From: Kaistella flava (ex Peng et al. 2021)
Lineage (GTDB): Bacteria > Bacteroidota > Bacteroidia > Flavobacteriales > Weeksellaceae
DNA length: 64,000 nt
Assembly: GCF_015191005.1 (NCBI RefSeq)
Contig: NZ_CP040442.1
Location: forward strand, 2,728,001 to 2,792,000
Direction of reading: 5' to 3'
Shown here: positions 59,950-64,000 of the stretch, one piece after another
How positions within the stretch are numbered: the stretch's first letter is position 1
Layout: each line of letters starts with the position of its first letter
Program-made: the position numbers and the translations under genes
The notes under the pieces: generated by a model
The model's input: the letters and a program-made list of their open reading frames with translations, nothing else
Told to the model about the DNA's origin: nothing
The model's database searches: none

Positions 59950-60822
59950 TTACGGAATCAATTCAATTTTATTATTGTTTTTTACCATTTCTTCTTTGGC
60001 GTTTTTTTCGAGTTCACGCAAAATGTCTTTCGGATCCGAAATTTCTTTTCCATTCACATTAATCATGACTTTAGAATTTGGTCGGGAAAGAATTTCTCGC
60101 ATTCCCTGCACCGGATCATTTTCGTATTGTTTGAGCTGCTTTACATATTGTTGACGATTCACTTCCAGTGGTTTTTTCTTGGTATACGGAATGTTTTTTC
60201 CTTCGGTATTGAGTTCTTCCTTTTGGACTTCCACTATCTTTTTTATTCCTTTCAGTTCAATTTTGTGGCTTCCTGTTTGATCGGCAATCTCGACAATCAA
60301 TCCTGGAAGTCCAGAAAATTTATACGGCCCATCTTGAATCGGAACATCGGTGGTAAACCAAGCTTCCCAATTTCTGCCAGCAAAATTGGCGGTTGCTTTT
60401 TGAACTTTAAATTCGCCTATCTGCTTTTTATCTGACAAAATCTTCCAGTTGGGTTTTCGGTCTTCTAAAACTTTATAAGAATCATTGCCGATGTTGGACA
60501 CCAAAAAGGTTTTATATTCGGGATACGTTTTTTCTACTTCATAACTGATGTCACTACCCGACTGCTGCCTTGAAACTGAAATACTTCTCATTCCTGAAGC
60601 CATTTGCTTTTTGATGCTTTCATTCACAATAGAATCGTTTTCAAATGCTTTTTTACTGTAATATTTTGAACCATTTTTATTGATATCCAAATATATCCAT
60701 TCGGTTTTCAAACTGTCTATTTTGGTAGAATCTGGACGAAATTTATATTCATAAATCATCCGATTATTTTGTGCAGAAACAATTAAACCAAAAAATAACA
60801 GCAGTAAAGTTGTTTTTTTCAT
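59950..60822 (-). CDS. GLPGLI family exported protein (copy 2)
   Basis: A 290-residue protein with a signal peptide (TLLLLFFGLIVSAQ) and the GLPGLI motif in GPYKFSGLPGLIVEIADQ, preceded by NWEAWFTTDVPIQDG as in copy 1. It is transcribed right behind the outer-membrane receptor (61-bp gap), so the two are probably an operon. Confidence 0.92.
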   Translation of the reverse strand: MKKTTLLLLFFGLIVSAQNNRMIYEYKFRPDSTKIDSLKTEWIYLDINKNGSKYYSKKAFENDSIVNESIKKQMASGMRSISVSRQQSGSDISYEVEKTYPEYKTFLVSNIGNDSYKVLEDRKPNWKILSDKKQIGEFKVQKATANFAGRNWEAWFTTDVPIQDGPYKFSGLPGLIVEIADQTGSHKIELKGIKKIVEVQKEELNTEGKNIPYTKKKPLEVNRQQYVKQLKQYENDPVQGMREILSRPNSKVMINVNGKEISDPKDILRELEKNAKEEMVKNNNKIELIP

Positions 60823-60883
60823 GAGATCTTTTTTTTAAAATAATAATTTTATCGAAACTTTGATTAAATAGAAATTGCTGTGT

Positions 60884-63610
60884 TTATTTAAAATTAAATT
60901 TCACTGTAAACATCACTTGAGTTGGTCTAATTTCAATACTGTTTCTAGTTGTTGAGAAATAGGTCGTATTATAACTGATGGTTTCGTATAATTTTCTGTT
61001 GGCGATATTCAACCATTTGATTTCGAAATCGATTTTTTTCTTTGCCCAAGTGTATTGGTAAGAAAGATCGTAGAAAGAATTTCGAAGATTAGTTGCTCCT
61101 TGCGAAGTAGTAACATCATCCCAAACAAAACCGATGGTGTGGTTTTCTATTGGGTAAAGGAACAAGTTCATATTGTGATTCCAACCAGAATTTCTGTTCA
61201 CATTATTTCTATAATCATCGCTATTTTTATTCCAGTTGAATGAGACATTATAATCTAAACTCATCCAAGAAAAATAGGTATTATTGAATTTTAGTGCTAA
61301 ACTTTGTCCGTTGTTTTTACTTTCAATATAATTATCAAGATTATTCTCATCCACCAAAATACTGTAAGAATTAGAATCTCTGTTGCTGAAATTTACGGAT
61401 GCGTTGGTTTTAAATTTCGGGAAATACTTACCAACTTCAGCGCTTTCACTTTGAGAATAAGAACTGTTATCATTGTACGCTAAAGTCACCGCAGATGCTC
61501 CAGAAAGGAAAGGAGTTGACTTGGTGATAATATTTTTCTGAGCATCATTATAACTATACCGAACATTAAAGAATAAATTATTCAGTGGATTTCTATATTC
61601 TAATCGGGCTGAAGAATTGATATTTCTGTTTTCTGGTAAAAGATTGCTATCTCTAACATTTAAAGATTTTGGACTTGTTAAAATCGAACCGTCATAAACT
61701 GACCCGAAATTTCCGTAACTATAATTCAAACCACCATAGGCAGAAACTTTATAGAAAGAAGCAAAATCATAACTTCCGTAAAAAGTAGGTTCAAAAACAG
61801 TTTTGCTGATTTCAGAATCTTTAGCTCTAAGTTCATCTTTGTAATCCATGTTGTACATGTTCAAAGGCAAATTCATGCTTAAGTTGAAGGCAGTTCCTTT
61901 ATAGTTAACGCCAACCTGAGTATATGGATTTAATTCATTCCATTTCATCCGGTTTTGGAAACGGTCATCTAATAAATCTCGGTCACCATACAATTGAGAA
62001 TTCATATCATTAAAAGATAAATTTAAACCAACTTCTGGAGTAAAAGTCCATTTCTTGTGAGAAAAACCAACCGAAGCTGAATGGTTTGCTGTAAAGGTTT
62101 TTAGAGCAATACTTTGATCTAATCTGCCATAATGAACACTATTAGAATCCCGACCAAACTGTTTGTCAAGGTCAAAGAAGTTTTCGTTGGTAGCAGACAA
62201 ATTTTGACGGTCTGTTTGATAAGAAATATAGCTCATGAAATTCACCAGTTTTTCTTTCCAGGGAATAATTGTACTTAATGAGTTCTTGAAAACGCCCGTT
62301 GGTGCGCTCAGTGCTTCATCCAGAGAAATATTTTTTAGTTTAGGATCTGGAACGGCCATATCGTATCTCGTTCCAGCGAATCCACGATCCTCATTCCAGA
62401 AACCATTCCAGGTTGTGGTGTTTTTAAAGAATCCTTTCTTGGCATTTTTGGTAATAATGATTTCTCCTTTTGCAGCATTGCTATAAAAATTATTAGATTC
62501 TTCATTCGTTATTTTTCCGGCTTTAAAGAAACCGGTATCTTGCTCATAAATGGTTTCACTTTTAGAATCTCTGTTAATTGAGTTATTGGTATAACTCGTA
62601 CTAGCTTTTAATTCCCATTCTTTACTTTTAAATGGATTGGTCAAAACATTGGCAGAGAAAAAATGTACATTGTTCATCAAATATCTTTTTTCAGGAATAT
62701 TTGGCGTGCTTGCTTTATCAACACTCAACCAATAATTTCCGGCAGATTGTCCTCTTCTACCTTCGTAACGATTTCCGAAAGCCAACATATTTCCTTCTCT
62801 TTCTACGCTTTCGCCGTTATTATTGGCTTTATAATTCACCACCCACTGATTTTTCTGTCCGAAAAACATTGGTGTCAATTTTACATTCCAGAGCAAAGGA
62901 TCCAGTCCAACACCTATTTCTCCACGACCGGTCATCGTTACAGCTTTCTTTAATTTAATATTAATAGCAGCATTTTCTGAAGGAACTTTATCCTGAAGAA
63001 TTTTTACTGGTTGGTGATTTTCCAATACCTCCACTTTTGAAACGGCTCCTGTTGGCAAAGAATTATTGATGGTTCCGTAACCACCTTCCATTAAATCTTT
63101 TCCGTTGACATAAAATTTATTGATGGGTTCACCTTGGTAAAGAACAGTTCCATCTTTATTGACATCAATCCCAGGAATTTTCTTTAGTACATCAGAAAGT
63201 GTTCGGTCCGATTTACTTTCAAAAGCTTTAATATCATAAGAAATTGTATCGCCTCTTTTGGTAATCATTTTGGCTTTCAACTTTACTTCTTTAATTTCAG
63301 TAGCGTCCGGTTGCAAAGTGAAAGTCTGTGTTTGATTTTCATTTTTCACTACTTTTTGCAACGGTTTTTGATTAAAGGCTTTGATCTTCACATCAACATT
63401 TTGCTCTGGCGTGGTAAACGTTACTTTGTATTCTCCTTTAGAATTGGTGATTGAATAAGCGATGATTGCATCTTTGCCCACTTCCTCTACCGTAACACTT
63501 GCGCTCGGAATTGGTTGACCATCAGTATCTATAACTTTCCCACTAATAGTAGATTGTGCCCAGGAATAAACGGCAAAGAACAAAACAAAAAGAGTCGAAA
63601 TTTTTCTCAT
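60884..63610 (-). CDS. TonB-receptor-like outer-membrane beta-barrel protein
   Basis: A 908-residue protein. A signal peptide is followed by a carboxypeptidase-regulatory-like beta-sandwich (STISGKVIDTDGQPIPSASV), a plug-like domain (KRGDTISYDIKAFESKSDRT, KIPGIDVNKDG, NGKDLMEGGYGTINNSLPTG) and a large C-terminal barrel ending MFTVKFNFK, with a terminal aromatic. Ligand unknown. It is paired with a GLPGLI gene downstream. Confidence 0.92.
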   Translation of the reverse strand: MRKISTLFVLFFAVYSWAQSTISGKVIDTDGQPIPSASVTVEEVGKDAIIAYSITNSKGEYKVTFTTPEQNVDVKIKAFNQKPLQKVVKNENQTQTFTLQPDATEIKEVKLKAKMITKRGDTISYDIKAFESKSDRTLSDVLKKIPGIDVNKDGTVLYQGEPINKFYVNGKDLMEGGYGTINNSLPTGAVSKVEVLENHQPVKILQDKVPSENAAINIKLKKAVTMTGRGEIGVGLDPLLWNVKLTPMFFGQKNQWVVNYKANNNGESVEREGNMLAFGNRYEGRRGQSAGNYWLSVDKASTPNIPEKRYLMNNVHFFSANVLTNPFKSKEWELKASTSYTNNSINRDSKSETIYEQDTGFFKAGKITNEESNNFYSNAAKGEIIITKNAKKGFFKNTTTWNGFWNEDRGFAGTRYDMAVPDPKLKNISLDEALSAPTGVFKNSLSTIIPWKEKLVNFMSYISYQTDRQNLSATNENFFDLDKQFGRDSNSVHYGRLDQSIALKTFTANHSASVGFSHKKWTFTPEVGLNLSFNDMNSQLYGDRDLLDDRFQNRMKWNELNPYTQVGVNYKGTAFNLSMNLPLNMYNMDYKDELRAKDSEISKTVFEPTFYGSYDFASFYKVSAYGGLNYSYGNFGSVYDGSILTSPKSLNVRDSNLLPENRNINSSARLEYRNPLNNLFFNVRYSYNDAQKNIITKSTPFLSGASAVTLAYNDNSSYSQSESAEVGKYFPKFKTNASVNFSNRDSNSYSILVDENNLDNYIESKNNGQSLALKFNNTYFSWMSLDYNVSFNWNKNSDDYRNNVNRNSGWNHNMNLFLYPIENHTIGFVWDDVTTSQGATNLRNSFYDLSYQYTWAKKKIDFEIKWLNIANRKLYETISYNTTYFSTTRNSIEIRPTQVMFTVKFNFK

Positions 63611-63745
63611 GAAAACATTTATTAATTAGTACTAGAATCGCCACAAATGTTACAGCGAACTGATATGATGCGTGATTCAGCAGAAGGTTAAAGAATAATC
63701 TCATTTTCAATCTACCATAAAGTAATATGGAAATCATTTTTTTAG

Positions 63746-63753
63746 TAATTTTG
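63746..63753 (+). promoter_or_regulatory. Promoter -7 box (TAATTTTG) of the cupin-like gene
   Basis: TAnnTTTG match 20 nt before the ATG at 63774. Confidence 0.5.
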
Positions 63754-63773
63754 TTGATCTAACACTTGCTCCT

Positions 63774-64000
63774 ATGGGACTTCATTTACAACCTATCGAT
63801 ATCGTAGAGTCGATTACCAAAGAAGAATTTCGCGAAAAGTACCTGCTGCCAAGAAAGCCTGTGGTAATTAAAAACATGTCGAAAAATTGGCCCGCTTACG
63901 AAAAGTGGACCATGGATTATATGAAAGAAATGGTTGGAGATGTTGAAGTTCCGCTTTATGATTCGTCGAAAGCAGATCCTTCCGCACCGATTAATTCCTC
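63774..64000 (+). CDS. Cupin-like (JmjC-type) protein, N-terminal part
   Basis: The first 75 codons before the window edge. MGLHLQPIDIVESITKEEFR, then KPVVIKNMSKNWPAYEKW and VPLYDSSKADPS match the cupin_8/JmjC-like family, whose members are Fe(II)/2-oxoglutarate-dependent hydroxylases. The iron ligands lie outside the window, so activity cannot be judged. Confidence 0.8.
   Translation, partial: MGLHLQPIDIVESITKEEFREKYLLPRKPVVIKNMSKNWPAYEKWTMDYMKEMVGDVEVPLYDSSKADPSAPINS

Noticed and set aside
1..64000. CRISPR arrays, rRNA, tRNA genes
   Set aside because: No regularly spaced short repeats were found, and no rRNA or cloverleaf-like sequence was recognised by eye. A tRNA or small RNA could still have been missed without a search tool.

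Overview
The window is low-GC chromosomal DNA from a member of the Bacteroidota, most probably a Chryseobacterium-group bacterium (Flavobacteriales, Weeksellaceae). Several features point this way: a gldH-type gliding lipoprotein, GLPGLI-family proteins, DUF3078 outer-membrane proteins, a type III glutamine synthetase, an outer-membrane TonB-receptor-like protein, and repeated TAnnTTTG promoter -7 boxes typical of the group's primary sigma factor. No rRNA, tRNA or CRISPR array was recognised by eye.

Layout. 1-1.6 kb: two DUF3078 outer-membrane proteins, the first running off the edge. 1.7-5.2 kb: rhomboid protease, dprA and gdhA. 5.3-11.2 kb: an AT-rich accessory island of unrelated single genes, all on the + strand, separated by imperfectly palindromic repeats and interrupted by a frameshifted IS256-family element. 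11.4-14.5 kb: YkgJ-type zinc/iron-chelating protein, a KirBac potassium channel, a group III truncated haemoglobin and a cation/proton antiporter. 14.6-16.4 kb: glutaminase followed by two decayed genes. 16.5-19.4 kb: hflX, a META-domain lipoprotein, a YdeI-like protein and a broken acetyltransferase. 19.4-23.4 kb: haem operon hemA-hemC-hemD-hemE (- strand), divergent from the cell-shape operon mreB-mreC-mreD-mrdA-rodA (23.6-29.3 kb). 29.6-32.9 kb: NlpC/P60 hydrolase and glnN. 33.2-38.6 kb: DUF6909 protein, M1 aminopeptidase, coaX and an exported protein. 38.6-44.5 kb: tadA, a TonB-C-like protein, rplY, prs, and an SGNH lipase/FadL-type porin pair. 44.9-52 kb: ricT-like gene, gldH, PBP1A, selO and a DUF6080 membrane protein. 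52.2-64 kb: TPR protein, ParE toxin/antitoxin pair, glmM, feoA-feoB-Cys-rich protein, two GLPGLI proteins, DinB, a large outer-membrane receptor, and the start of a cupin-like protein.

Most of the window is ordinary housekeeping: tetrapyrrole synthesis, peptidoglycan synthesis and shape, nitrogen assimilation and ferrous iron uptake. The unusual part is the 5.3-11.2 kb island. It has the architecture of a gene-cassette array, with one gene per unit, a common orientation, and palindromic spacers with CTGC.../...GCAG-like ends. The spacers do not match the integron attC consensus, and no integrase lies in the window. A second family of GC-rich intergenic elements (four copies) is scattered elsewhere. 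An unexpectedly high number of genes carry single disabling lesions: a DUF4377 lipoprotein (frameshift), a DNA-alkylation-repair-like gene (nonsense plus 3' deletion), a GNAT acetyltransferase (nonsense) and the IS transposase (frameshift).
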